This document shows positions 32,762 through 40,854 of a stretch of DNA of 64,000 nucleotides, in pieces. Source of the DNA: Arthrobacter sp. MMS18-M83 (GTDB taxonomy: Bacteria; Actinomycetota; Actinomycetes; Actinomycetales; Micrococcaceae); NCBI RefSeq assembly GCF_026683955.1, contig NZ_CP113343.1, positions 2,728,001 through 2,792,000 of the forward strand, given 5' to 3'. Below the pieces are notes generated by a model, which had not been told where the DNA came from, did no database searches, and worked only from the letters and a program-made list of their open reading frames with translations. Every line of letters starts with the position of its first letter. Position 1 is the first letter of the stretch. A program made the position numbers and the translations under genes.

Positions 32762-33931
32762 ATGACACTCGAGCCAGCCACCGCCGTCGCCGATTTCCAG
32801 CCGTCCGAAGCTGTGCAGCGTATCCAGCGCACATCGCTGCGCGTGCAGCAGCCCCAATCCAAAGGTGACCTCGTCTCCTTGGCCATGGGCGAGCCGGACT
32901 TCGATACCCCGGCCCAGGTTCGAGCAGCAGCCGCCCGCGCCCTCGAGGACGGCTTCACCCACTACTCGCCGTTGCTTGGCGAGCTGGTGCTTCGCGAGGA
33001 GCTGGCTGCCCGTATCGGCCAGCTCCTCGGCGGAGCGGCCAGCCCCGGCGACGTGCTCATCACCCAGGGCGGCACGGCCGGCCTGTCCGCGGCGATCCTT
33101 GGCGTCGTCAACCCCGGCGACAAAGTGGTTATCCCGGACCCCACCTACTCCCTGTACGCGGACCTCGTCAGCATGGCCGGAGGAATCACCGTACCCGTGC
33201 CGCTGGCCGACGACCTGCACTGGGACCTCGAGGCGCTGGCCACCGCGCTTGAGGGTGCCAAAATGTTCGTCTTCTGCAACCCGTCCAACCCGACCGGCAT
33301 CGTGCACTCCCGCCGCGAGCTCGAAGCCCTCGCCGACATGGTGGCCGGCACTGACACTTTGATCCTCTCCGACGAGGCCTACAGCGATCTCGTCTACACA
33401 CCCGAACCCTTCACCTCGGCGCTGGAAATCGAAGCCCTGGCCGGCCGGACCATCTACTGCCAGACCTTCTCCAAGAGCTACGCCATGACAGGCTGGCGTG
33501 TGGGCTACCTCTGGGGCCCGTCCGATGTCATCGCCTCAGCTGCCCGGGTCCACAACACCTTCAACGGCTCCATGAACCAGGCCGTGCAATACGCGGCACT
33601 CACCGCCCTGAAGACGTGCGGCCCGGACATCGAACGCATGCACGCTTCCTATGCCTTGCGCCGGGAACTCATGGCGAGCGGCCTCCAGCAGATTCCCGGC
33701 CTCACGGTCAGCTCGCCGGAAGGAGCGTTCTACCTTTTCCCGAAGTACGACGTCGAGCTCCCGGCCGCCGCGATGGTGGCTCACCTTCGCAACCACGGCG
33801 TGGCCGTCCGTCCCGGCAGCGAGTTCGGCCGAAACGGCGAGTTCCACCTGCGCCTGTCCTATGCTGCCAGCTCAGGGGCGATCGCCACCGGTGTGGAGCG
33901 GCTGGCGGCCGGACTGGCAGAGCTCCGGTGA
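32762..33931 (+). CDS. PLP-dependent class I/II aminotransferase (fold type I)
   Basis: The product has 389 residues from ATG 32762, with AGGA upstream; an in-frame ATG at 32687 overlaps the SDR stop and would add 25 residues unlike the family. Motifs: VSLAMGEPDFDTP, TQGGTAGLSAA (phosphate cup), FVFCNPSNPTGIV, LILSDEAYSDLVY and TFSKSYAMTGWRVGYLWG with PLP lysine 238. It moves an amino group between an amino acid and a 2-oxo acid. In this context it could deaminate a glutamate analogue released by the oxoprolinase. A hairpin and a TetR gene follow. Confidence 0.9.
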   Translation: MTLEPATAVADFQPSEAVQRIQRTSLRVQQPQSKGDLVSLAMGEPDFDTPAQVRAAAARALEDGFTHYSPLLGELVLREELAARIGQLLGGAASPGDVLITQGGTAGLSAAILGVVNPGDKVVIPDPTYSLYADLVSMAGGITVPVPLADDLHWDLEALATALEGAKMFVFCNPSNPTGIVHSRRELEALADMVAGTDTLILSDEAYSDLVYTPEPFTSALEIEALAGRTIYCQTFSKSYAMTGWRVGYLWGPSDVIASAARVHNTFNGSMNQAVQYAALTALKTCGPDIERMHASYALRRELMASGLQQIPGLTVSSPEGAFYLFPKYDVELPAAAMVAHLRNHGVAVRPGSEFGRNGEFHLRLSYAASSGAIATGVERLAAGLAELR

Positions 33932-33948
33932 GTGCCGCGGACGTGGCC

Positions 33949-33979
33949 AGCGTAGCGCCTGCCGCTCAGGCGCTACGCT
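33949..33979. promoter_or_regulatory. 13-base inverted repeat upstream of tetR
   Basis: AGCGTAGCGCCTG (33949-33961), CCGCT, and its exact complement (33967-33979) lie 26 bases before the TetR start and 17 after the aminotransferase stop. TACGCT at its right end could be a -10. It may be an autoregulatory TetR operator, an intergenic terminator, or both. Confidence 0.6.
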
Positions 33980-34005
33980 GGAATCTGACACGGAAGGGGG
34001 CGCCC

Positions 34006-34596
34006 ATGCGCAGCGATACCCAACGCAACCGCCGCCAGCTGGTTCGGGCGGCCGGGAAGCTCTTCGCCAAGGCCAAGGGCCCGGTGAGCATGACGGACAT
34101 CGCCCGTGAAGCCGAAATCTCCCCGGCAACGGCTTACCGCCATTTCGCCTCGGTGGAAGACGTGCTGGCCGCGTTCCGCTTTGGTGTTGGCGAGAAGCTG
34201 CGCGATTTCAGCGTTGCCCAGACTACGTCCGGAGTGGAACTGCTGGAGAGCGTCAGCCGGCATTGGGTGGGACTGGTTATCAAGCACGGCGGTTCCATGG
34301 TCCACACCCGCTCCGGCGAAGGGTATCTGGCCCGTCTTCGCTCCGGTGCGTACTACCTGACCATCCAGGCCGAGGCTTTGGAGCGGCCACTCCGGGAGGC
34401 CTGTGAGGAACTCGGCCTCCCGCCCCTGGGGGACGAGGCCATGTTCCTGTGGAACATCCTCTTTGACCCCCGTGAAATTTTCGATCTGCTCAACACTGTC
34501 GGCCTGGACAAGGACCAAGTGTCCACCAAACTCTGCGCTGCGCTTCGGGGAGCCATGGCCGCCTGGGCCGCTGCGGAGCCAACTTCGGCAAAGTGA
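34006..34596 (+). CDS. TetR/AcrR-family regulator
   Basis: The product has 196 residues from ATG 34006, with GGAAGGGGG upstream. DNA-binding domain: NRRQLVRAAGKLFAKAKGPVSMTDIAREAEISPATAYRHFASVEDVLAAF. The remaining helices form the ligand domain, with no subfamily recognised. It closes the SDR-aminotransferase unit, and the inverted repeat 26 bases upstream is its likely own operator. It may respond to a pathway intermediate, adding a second control layer to the AsnC protein. Confidence 0.82.
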   Translation: MRSDTQRNRRQLVRAAGKLFAKAKGPVSMTDIAREAEISPATAYRHFASVEDVLAAFRFGVGEKLRDFSVAQTTSGVELLESVSRHWVGLVIKHGGSMVHTRSGEGYLARLRSGAYYLTIQAEALERPLREACEELGLPPLGDEAMFLWNILFDPREIFDLLNTVGLDKDQVSTKLCAALRGAMAAWAAAEPTSAK

Positions 34597-34704
34597 CCAT
34601 CGCCTGTTCATCTTCTGGTCAGGAATTGGTCAGATTGACCAATGACGATTGAGTCCGTTGCGCCAGTTGTAGTGTTCCTGTTGAAATAGTGACAACGAAA
34701 GGGA

Positions 34705-34797
34705 ATGGCTACCGCCGGACCCCGCAGGCTACGGATCCCCCGGTACACCACCCGGCCACCCGAAACACCGTCCCGCAAAGACGCAGCCGCTGATTGA
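34705..34797 (+). CDS. Candidate small ORF (30 residues) upstream of gluQRS, possible leader peptide
   Basis: An ATG with AAAGGG four bases ahead opens 30 codons rich in Arg, Pro and Thr (starts MATAGPRRLRIPRYTTRPPE). A 47-base hairpin follows 56 bases after its stop, then gluQRS. This layout resembles a leader peptide with attenuator, but no run of one amino acid is present and I do not recognise the peptide. In the rest of the 349-base gap, 34597-34704 holds only possible promoter elements. Confidence 0.35.
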   Translation: MATAGPRRLRIPRYTTRPPETPSRKDAAAD

Positions 34798-34853
34798 CTC
34801 TTGTTCACGCATCGTCTTTCCGCACTCCGCCGGCCCAGCGCCGGCACCACCAT

Positions 34854-34900
34854 AAGAGCCCCTGAGCCACCGAACGCGTTGCGGTAGCTGAGGGGCTCTT
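34854..34900. terminator. Strong hairpin upstream of gluQRS
   Basis: AAGAGCCCCT (34854-34863) pairs exactly with AGGGGCTCTT (34891-34900). Inner AGC/GCT and ACCG/CGGT pairs extend the stem to about 17 base pairs with one-base bulges. It ends 45 bases before the gluQRS start. It could be a terminator for the small upstream transcript or an attenuator. Confidence 0.65.
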
Positions 34901-34945
34901 GTGCTGGATCCTGCAGGCACGCCCGGCGACGCATAGTCTTGTGCC

Positions 34946-35854
34946 ATGACTTCCGCTGGCCGCTTTGCCCCGAGCCCCTCCGGCGAGCTTCACGTGGGCA
35001 ATCTGCGCACCGCCATGCTCGCGTGGCTCTTCGCCCGCTCCACGGGCCGCGACTTCCTGCTGCGCGTGGAGGACCTCGACCGTGCGCGGGCCGGTGCCGA
35101 GGAAGTCCAGCTCAGGGACATGGAAGCCGTAGGCGTAACGTGGGACGGCGCCGTCGTTCGCCAGACAGACCGTGCCGGGCTGTACAACGCAACTATCGAG
35201 CGGCTCTCCGCCGCCGGGCTGACGTACGAGTGCTTCTGCACGCGGCGCGAAATCCAGGAAGCCCCGTCCGCGCCCCACGCTCCGCAGGGCGCCTATCCGG
35301 GGACGTGCAGGAACCTTTCGACGGCGGAGCTTGAGATCCGCCGGGCCCTGCGCCCGGCTGCCATCCGGCTCCGCTCCGAAGCCCAGGAATGGACTGTGGA
35401 GGACAAGTTGCACGGGCCCTATACGGGCGCCGTGGATGACTTTGTGCTCCGACGGAACGATGGCGTCACCGCCTACAATTTGGCGGTGGTGGTGGATGAC
35501 GCAGAGCAAGGCGTGGACCAGGTGGTCCGCGGCGACGACCTCCTGTCCTCCACGCCACGCCAGGCTTATCTGGCCTCGTTGCTCGGGTTGCCGGTTCCGG
35601 AATATGCGCACGTTCCCCTCGTGCTGAACCGCGACGGCGCGCGGCTGGCCAAGCGCGACGGTGCGGTGACGCTAGGCGACCTTGCCGCTGTCGGACTGTC
35701 CGCCGGCGAGGTGCGGGACGTGATCCTGGAATCGCTCGGGCTGCCGGAAGGTCCGCTGGGTGACGCCTTGGATAGTTTTGACCCGGCCAGTTTGCCCCGC
35801 AAGCCGTGGGTGTGGAACGGTCATCAGCAGTCGACCCTCCGGAAAGGAGCCTAA
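34946..35854 (+). CDS. gluQ: Glutamyl-Q tRNA(Asp) synthetase
   Basis: The product has 302 residues: the catalytic half of glutamyl-tRNA synthetase without an anticodon-binding domain. It attaches glutamate to queuosine 34 of tRNA(Asp). The HIGH-like motif is APSPSGELHVGNLRTAM, and the KMSKS-like loop is RDGARLAKRDGAVTL. The zinc-binding region shows CFCTRREIQ and YPGTCR (cysteines). VDDFVLRRNDGVTAYNLAVVVDDAEQGVDQVVRGDDLL is the conserved core. It is followed without gap by an oxidoreductase gene (GTG at the base after its stop), so the two are probably co-transcribed. Confidence 0.93.
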   Translation: MTSAGRFAPSPSGELHVGNLRTAMLAWLFARSTGRDFLLRVEDLDRARAGAEEVQLRDMEAVGVTWDGAVVRQTDRAGLYNATIERLSAAGLTYECFCTRREIQEAPSAPHAPQGAYPGTCRNLSTAELEIRRALRPAAIRLRSEAQEWTVEDKLHGPYTGAVDDFVLRRNDGVTAYNLAVVVDDAEQGVDQVVRGDDLLSSTPRQAYLASLLGLPVPEYAHVPLVLNRDGARLAKRDGAVTLGDLAAVGLSAGEVRDVILESLGLPEGPLGDALDSFDPASLPRKPWVWNGHQQSTLRKGA

Positions 35855-36901
35855 GTGCTCGCCTATGTGCTGACCCGCTACGGCGGTGCCGACGCAATGG
35901 AACTGCAGAACGTCCCCAAGCCGATTGCCGGTCCGGGCGAAGTCCTGGTCAGGGTGTTTGCCGCAGGCCTCAACCCGGTGGACTACAAGCAACGCGAAGG
36001 CGCCGTGCGCGTGATCACCAGGCCGAGGTTGCCCCTGGTGGCCGGCAGTGAGCTGGCCGGGATCGTGGAAGCCGTGGGACCCGGCGTCACGCGCTTTTCC
36101 ACGGGAGACCGGGTGTTTGCCCGGGTGGACAAAGCCCTGCTGGGTGCCTTTGCCGAACACGCCGCGGTCCACGAGGATCTGGTGGCTCTCATGCCAAGGT
36201 CGCTCAGCTACACCGAGGCCGCGAGCCTTCCCCTGGCCGGCCTGACTGCCTTGCAGGCACTGCGCGACGAACTCAAGGTCAAGCCTGGAACCAAGCTATT
36301 TATCTCCGGAGGCGCCGGCGGAGTGGGGACCCTTGCCATTCAACTGGCCAAGTACTTCGGCGCCGAGGTGACCACCACTGCGTCTCCCCGTGGAGAAGAG
36401 CTCGTTCGGCGGCTCGGGGCGGACGCCGTCGTCGATTACACAAAGGAAAACGTAGCCGAAGTCCTGAGGGGCTTCGACGCCGCCCTGGACCTGGTGGGCG
36501 GCGAGACACTGGAGCAGACGTTCAAGATCCTCAAGCCGGGCGGCAAAGTGGTCAGCATCGCGGGCATGCCTGAACCGCAGACAGCTTTGAAGGATCTTGA
36601 CGCCCCGGCCTGGATGACTGTGCTGTTCTGGGCCATCAGCCTCGGGATCCGTGGCCGCGCCCGCGACGCGAAGGTCCGGTACCGCTACCTGTTCATGCAC
36701 CCCAGCGGCGAGGACCTGAAATTCCTGGCACGCCTGGTGACCGACGGGAAGCTGCAACCCGTGGTGGACAGCAGCTACCCGCTCGAAAAGATCGCGGACG
36801 CCTTCGCCGCACTGGAGCAGGGACGCGCCAAGGGCAAGATCGTGGTGACCATGGGCACCCGCGGCTGGGCCCATTCTGCCGGGTTCCCTGGCCGAGCGTA
36901 G
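35855..36901 (+). CDS. NADP-dependent quinone-type oxidoreductase (zinc-free MDR family)
   Basis: The product has 348 residues, with a GTG start and GGAAAGGAG inside the gluQRS end. The GroES-like domain starts MLAYVLTRYGGADAMELQNVPKP with VAAGLNPVDYKQREG; the Rossmann domain carries LFISGGAGGVGTLAIQLAKYFGAEV. The zinc-ligand cysteines of alcohol dehydrogenases are missing, as in quinone oxidoreductases/enoyl reductases. DYTKENVAEVLRGFDAALDLVGG matches the family. It reduces quinones or enones with NADPH. No functional link to GluQRS is apparent beyond co-transcription. Confidence 0.88.
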   Translation: MLAYVLTRYGGADAMELQNVPKPIAGPGEVLVRVFAAGLNPVDYKQREGAVRVITRPRLPLVAGSELAGIVEAVGPGVTRFSTGDRVFARVDKALLGAFAEHAAVHEDLVALMPRSLSYTEAASLPLAGLTALQALRDELKVKPGTKLFISGGAGGVGTLAIQLAKYFGAEVTTTASPRGEELVRRLGADAVVDYTKENVAEVLRGFDAALDLVGGETLEQTFKILKPGGKVVSIAGMPEPQTALKDLDAPAWMTVLFWAISLGIRGRARDAKVRYRYLFMHPSGEDLKFLARLVTDGKLQPVVDSSYPLEKIADAFAALEQGRAKGKIVVTMGTRGWAHSAGFPGRA

Positions 36902-36936
36902 CGAGGTTAGGGGGCAGAAGGGACTAGGCTGTCCGG

Positions 36937-38088
36937 GTGGATGCACAGACGATTGCCCCCGGATTCGAACCAGTCGCCGAACTCTTTGGCCGATACCTTA
37001 GCGAGGACCCGGAATATTCAGCCCAACTCGCGGCCTACCATCGCGGTGTCAAAGTTTTGGATATCAGCGGTGGGCCGCACCGCCGCCCGGATTCGGTGAC
37101 CGGTGTCTTCTCTTGCTCCAAGGGCGTGTCCGGGCTGGTCATTGCGCTGCTGGTCCAGGAAGGCCGCTTGGATCTCGACGCCGAGGTGGTCAAGTACTGG
37201 CCGGAATTCGGAGTCGAAGGAAAAGCCACGATTACCGTGGCCCAACTGCTTTCCCACCAGGCAGGACTGCTGGGTGTTGAAGGCGGCCTTACGATGGCCG
37301 AATACAACAACTCCGAACTGGCCGCCGCCAAACTCGCGCAGATGCGGCCACTTTGGAAGCCGGGGACCGCTTTTGGATACCACGCGCTGACCATCGGCGT
37401 CTTCATGGAGGAGCTGTGCCGCCGGATCACGGGGTCGACGCTCCAGGAAATCTACGAACAGCGGATCCGTTCCGTGACAGGCGCCCACTTCTTCCTAGGG
37501 CTTCCTGATTCCGAGGAGCCCCGCTATGCCACGCTTCGCTGGGTTGCCGACCCGTCGGCTCCGTGGACCGACCCCGCCAGCCATTTCGGCCTGTCGGCCA
37601 ACTCGGTGGTGGGTGACATCCTGGAGCTGCCCAACATCCGCGAGGTCCGGGCAGCGGGCCTGAGTTCCGCCGCCGGCGTTGCTAGCGCCGAAGGCATGGC
37701 CCGCGTCTACGCCGCAGCACTCACCGGACTCGCCCCCGACGGCGACCGTCCCGCCGTCGCGCCCCTCCTCAGCGAAGAGACCATCCAGACCGTCACCGCC
37801 GAACAGGTCTTCGGCATCGACCGGGTTTTCGGCGAGGCCAGCTGTTTCGCGACAGTGTTCATGAAATCGCATGCACGCTCGCCGTACGGCAGCTACCGGG
37901 CGTTCGGGCACGACGGCGCCAGCGCATCTTTGGGGTTCGCTGACCCCGTGTATGAACTCGCTTTCGGGTACGTGCCGCAGCAGGCCGAGCCGAGCGGGGC
38001 TGGTTGCCGTAACCTTGAGCTGAGCGCCGCCGTACGGAAGGCAGTCGCCGAACTTGCGCAGAAGGATGAAAATGACCTTCACCGTTGA
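36937..38088 (+). CDS. Serine hydrolase, beta-lactamase/esterase (class C-like) family
   Basis: The product has 383 residues with a GTG start. GVFSCSKGVSGLVIALLVQEG holds the catalytic S-x-x-K, FGYHALTIGVFMEELCRRITG holds the Y-x-x of EstB/class C enzymes, and FGHDGASASLGFADP replaces K-T-G with H-D-G, as in many esterases. No signal peptide is evident, so it is probably a cytoplasmic esterase or lactamase-like hydrolase rather than a resistance enzyme. It overlaps the HD-protein start by 17 bases. Confidence 0.87.
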   Translation: MDAQTIAPGFEPVAELFGRYLSEDPEYSAQLAAYHRGVKVLDISGGPHRRPDSVTGVFSCSKGVSGLVIALLVQEGRLDLDAEVVKYWPEFGVEGKATITVAQLLSHQAGLLGVEGGLTMAEYNNSELAAAKLAQMRPLWKPGTAFGYHALTIGVFMEELCRRITGSTLQEIYEQRIRSVTGAHFFLGLPDSEEPRYATLRWVADPSAPWTDPASHFGLSANSVVGDILELPNIREVRAAGLSSAAGVASAEGMARVYAAALTGLAPDGDRPAVAPLLSEETIQTVTAEQVFGIDRVFGEASCFATVFMKSHARSPYGSYRAFGHDGASASLGFADPVYELAFGYVPQQAEPSGAGCRNLELSAAVRKAVAELAQKDENDLHR

Positions 38089-38596
38089 AACAGCCATGGT
38101 CCTTGCCGAAGTGGCGCACAACCGCCAGAAGGACAAACTGAAGCGGCCCCACCGTGAACACGTGTTGACCGTAGGAGATGCGCTCGCCGATTTCGACGAC
38201 GACATCCGGATAGCGGGCTACCTGCACGACATCGCCAAGGACACCCCCATCACTAGGCAGGCGTTGCTTGAGATGGGTGTTTCCGAGCGGGCCGTGGGCA
38301 TCATCGAGAGGGTAACCCGCCGTTTCCAGGATGACCCGGACAGTGATGAGGCCGTCATTCTGCACATCGCGGAGGATCACGACGCTACCTTGGTCAAGAT
38401 CGCCTGCAACGCCCACAACTCCTTGCCGGAGCGGGTACGGGCGCTCGCAGAGAAGTGGCCCGGCAAAGGCCCTAATACGCGCTACGCGGACGCGCGAAAA
38501 GTGCTCTATCAAGCCGTGCCGCGTGGAGAAATCCACCTGATCCTCCAACGCATCAACCCGGATCTACTGCCCGAGCTGGATCAGCTGGGGAACTAG
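38072..38596 (+). CDS. HD-domain phosphohydrolase
   Basis: The product has 174 residues from ATG 38072, with AAGGA six bases upstream inside the preceding gene. HREHVLTVGDALADF, IAGYLHDIAKDTPIT (the H-D pair) and LHIAEDHDATLVKIACNAHNSL outline the HD metal site of RelA/SpoT-like or dNTPase-like small hydrolases; ACNAHNSL (for KxADxxDN) resembles the SpoT/MESH1 pattern. The substrate is probably a nucleotide. It overlaps the serine hydrolase gene. Confidence 0.78.
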   Translation: MTFTVETAMVLAEVAHNRQKDKLKRPHREHVLTVGDALADFDDDIRIAGYLHDIAKDTPITRQALLEMGVSERAVGIIERVTRRFQDDPDSDEAVILHIAEDHDATLVKIACNAHNSLPERVRALAEKWPGKGPNTRYADARKVLYQAVPRGEIHLILQRINPDLLPELDQLGN

Positions 38597-38627
38597 CACC
38601 TCGACTCGTCGAGCACGTCTCGGCTGT

Positions 38628-39143
38628 CTACGGTTTTGTCGGGTCATCCTGCGTGGGCTTGGCAGCGGCCGCAACGTCCCGGGTAACGGATGCCGTGACT
38701 TCCGCGAGAATCCGCTCGTGGATCTGGCCCGTGAGCTCGTGAATCGCACGCGTGAGATCGGTGTTCTCCTCGAGCAGTTGCTCCTGGGCGTTGTAGTCAT
38801 GGTCTGCCTTCACCTGCTGGAAAACCGCTTGACGGTTCTGGCCGATCATGACGAAGGTTGAGAGGAAGATCGCTTCGAGCGAGACGATCAATGTCAACGT
38901 CGGCCACGGACTCTGTTCGAACACGAGCATCCACACGGCGAAAAGCAGGATATGCAAGTAGACAAAGTTCATCGATCCGGCGAAGGCTGTGATTGCATCC
39001 GCGACCCGAAGCTGAATGCTTGCGGCCCGGCGCTCGGCCTCCGCCAGGACCGACGGATGCAGCTTCGACCGCTCGCTTTGAGATAGCAATCGCGTAGGTC
39101 TCAGATACGAGCGCGAATGCGGAGCGGCACCCGTCGTTGACAT
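38628..39143 (-). CDS. DUF1003 membrane protein
   Basis: The product has 171 residues. After a charged N-terminus come two adjacent helices, ITAFAGSMNFVYLHILLFAVWMLV and LTLIVSLEAIFLSTFVMIGQNRQ, with the conserved SLEAIFLS and QNRQ of DUF1003, then a coiled-coil-like tail (QVKADHDYNAQEQLLEENTDL). Function unknown; some relatives are linked to metal or stress responses. It is a single gene, tail-to-tail with the HD gene. Confidence 0.88.
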   Translation of the reverse strand: MSTTGAAPHSRSYLRPTRLLSQSERSKLHPSVLAEAERRAASIQLRVADAITAFAGSMNFVYLHILLFAVWMLVFEQSPWPTLTLIVSLEAIFLSTFVMIGQNRQAVFQQVKADHDYNAQEQLLEENTDLTRAIHELTGQIHERILAEVTASVTRDVAAAAKPTQDDPTKP

Positions 39144-39282
39144 CGATGGGGTTCCGGCCTATTGCTGTGTCATGCGTTCAATCCCTTGGCCCGCGGCGAG
39201 CCGATCTCGCCTCTGGGAGCGAGCCTAGCGTCGCCACAAGCGTGAACCTAGGATTGACCGGCGATTCGACTCGGGGTCCGAA

Positions 39283-40476
39283 TTACCCGCCCATCAACCT
39301 TCGCCGATGCTTGAGCTCTTTGACCCAGTCCCTGGTCTGGATCGGCCCGAAGGGTGAGGCTCCGGCGTCGAGGTCTGTGATCAGCGGACCCGACGCCTTG
39401 AGTGCGAGTTCCAGGACTCCCTCCGCCGCGCGCCCTGTCAGCCCCAGTTTTCCGGCCCAGGCGAGGAAATGTTTGCGGGAGATGCCGCTCGTCTTCCCGC
39501 CGATGCCCAGTGCGAGGGTCTTGTCCCCGTAGACCACAGTGGAGGGGATGTCGTAGACCGGGGCGATGGTGTACTCGCCAAGCGGCGACTGCACCATGGA
39601 CACATTCTTGGCATGGAGGTCGCCGTTACCGCTGAGCCAAGCGAACGCGAGCTGGAGGGCCAGGTTCCGCAAGGCCGGCAGGGGCGCGGAACAATGGGCT
39701 GCCAACGCGGCGCACACCTCGCCAAAAGGCACGCTGTACTTGTCCGCCGGATACAGTCCGAGCGCTTGGGCCCCGTCCTCGACGGCGAGACGCACCGGAG
39801 TGCCGTCAGTTCCGGTGAGGCGATCGAAACGCTCCACGAGCAGCCCGGCCCGCCCGCCGACGTCGTGCACTAACTGGACGTGGCTCACCGGAATCCGCAA
39901 CTTGCGCGCGTAACGGAACATGAGAAACTCGTTTTCCACCACGAACGGGAACTCGGGCGCATTCAGTTTGAGGATGAAGCGCTTGCCCGCTTGCGCCACC
40001 GGGAGCGAAATCATCCCGGCCGACAACTTGTCCTGCACACCGGCCAACGCCACCGGATCGATGAGCCCTGAATCGCCGAGCAGCGCGTCGAAGTCGAGGG
40101 GCAGCTTCGAATCGAGCACGACGGCGGAGCCTCCTTCCGTGGGTGGCTCGCCGTGGGGGACGGTCTGGACATTACCGACGGCGTCTCCTCCTGCGCCCAT
40201 GAGGAGCGCGAGCTCGTCGTCGGCGCTGGCTTTGACCGCCCTACGCAGCGAATTCAAGCGGCGGCCCTCCGGGAGGAGCCCGGTGAAATAGGGCGGAACG
40301 GCGCCGCTCGGCGTGAACACGGCCTGGTTCGTCAGCGGGAGCGTCGTGGCAACAGCAGGGCCGCCCGATTCGAGGTACCGCGGCAAGTAGCTGAACTTGG
40401 TGCCGCCTTCATGCCGCTCGATGCGGGCAGCCAGGACGCCTTGCTTATAGACGTCGGCGATGCGATGGAATGTCAT
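39283..40476 (-). CDS. hipA: HipA-family serine/threonine kinase toxin
   Basis: The product has 397 residues. The N-terminal small domain includes GLLPEGRRLNSL. LAGVQDKLSAGM holds the regulatory serine (Ser152) of the activation loop. ERFDRL precedes the catalytic loop SGNGDLHAKN (Asp286), and YDIPS (308-312) is the metal-binding DFG equivalent. In E. coli HipA phosphorylates glutamyl-tRNA synthetase, causing growth arrest and persistence. The ATG overlaps the HipB stop by four bases, so toxin follows antitoxin in one operon. All catalytic residues appear intact. Confidence 0.92.
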   Translation of the reverse strand: MTFHRIADVYKQGVLAARIERHEGGTKFSYLPRYLESGGPAVATTLPLTNQAVFTPSGAVPPYFTGLLPEGRRLNSLRRAVKASADDELALLMGAGGDAVGNVQTVPHGEPPTEGGSAVVLDSKLPLDFDALLGDSGLIDPVALAGVQDKLSAGMISLPVAQAGKRFILKLNAPEFPFVVENEFLMFRYARKLRIPVSHVQLVHDVGGRAGLLVERFDRLTGTDGTPVRLAVEDGAQALGLYPADKYSVPFGEVCAALAAHCSAPLPALRNLALQLAFAWLSGNGDLHAKNVSMVQSPLGEYTIAPVYDIPSTVVYGDKTLALGIGGKTSGISRKHFLAWAGKLGLTGRAAEGVLELALKASGPLITDLDAGASPFGPIQTRDWVKELKHRRRLMGG

Positions 40477-40718
40477 GACTGGCTGTATGCATTCTGGCTG
40501 CTCGCGGCCTTCACCGTGAGTTCAAGGCCCAGCGTGCCAAGCACAGCCAAGAGTGGTTCCAACTGGACCGTGGCCTTCCCTTGCTCCACGAAACGGACGA
40601 AACGCTCCGAGACGCCGGCGAGGTCAGCGAGATCGGACTGGCTCAGGCTGAGCGATGCACGGCGGGCGCGGACCTTGGCGCCCAGGGACTCGGTGAATTC
40701 CTTGGGGGACATGTCCAC
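40473..40718 (-). CDS. hipB: HipB-type helix-turn-helix antitoxin
   Basis: The product has 81 residues. The Cro/XRE helix-turn-helix is RARRASLSLSQSDLADLAGVSERFVRFVEQGKATVQLEPLLAVLGTLGLEL. HipB binds HipA and represses the operon by binding palindromic operators. The two CGTGCCG palindromes just upstream are the likely sites. The C-terminal tail (VKAASSQNAYSQS) is short and flexible, as in antitoxins degraded by Lon. Confidence 0.9.
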   Translation of the reverse strand: MDMSPKEFTESLGAKVRARRASLSLSQSDLADLAGVSERFVRFVEQGKATVQLEPLLAVLGTLGLELTVKAASSQNAYSQS

Positions 40719-40756
40719 CCTTCCTCGTGTTTTACGGGCATGTGCGTGCTTCGCAT

Positions 40757-40844
40757 CCGGTACGTTCGTGCCGGTTTCACCATTTTCCGCCCCTCCGGGG
40801 TTTGGATCAAGGGTTCCCCGGTAGGAATCGGCACGTTCGTGCCG
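40757..40844. promoter_or_regulatory. Two palindromic HipB operators
   Basis: Site 1, CCGGTACG-TT-CGTGCCGG (40757-40774), has one mismatch. Site 2, CGGCACG-TT-CGTGCCG (40829-40844), is perfect. Centres are 71 bases apart, near seven helical turns, as suits looping or cooperative HipB binding upstream of hipBA. Confidence 0.75.
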
Positions 40845-40854
40845 GTGTTATTGC

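Noticed and set aside
35855..36901. Alcohol dehydrogenase reading for the MDR protein after gluQRS
   Set aside because: The structural and catalytic zinc cysteines are missing, so the quinone-reductase type is better supported.
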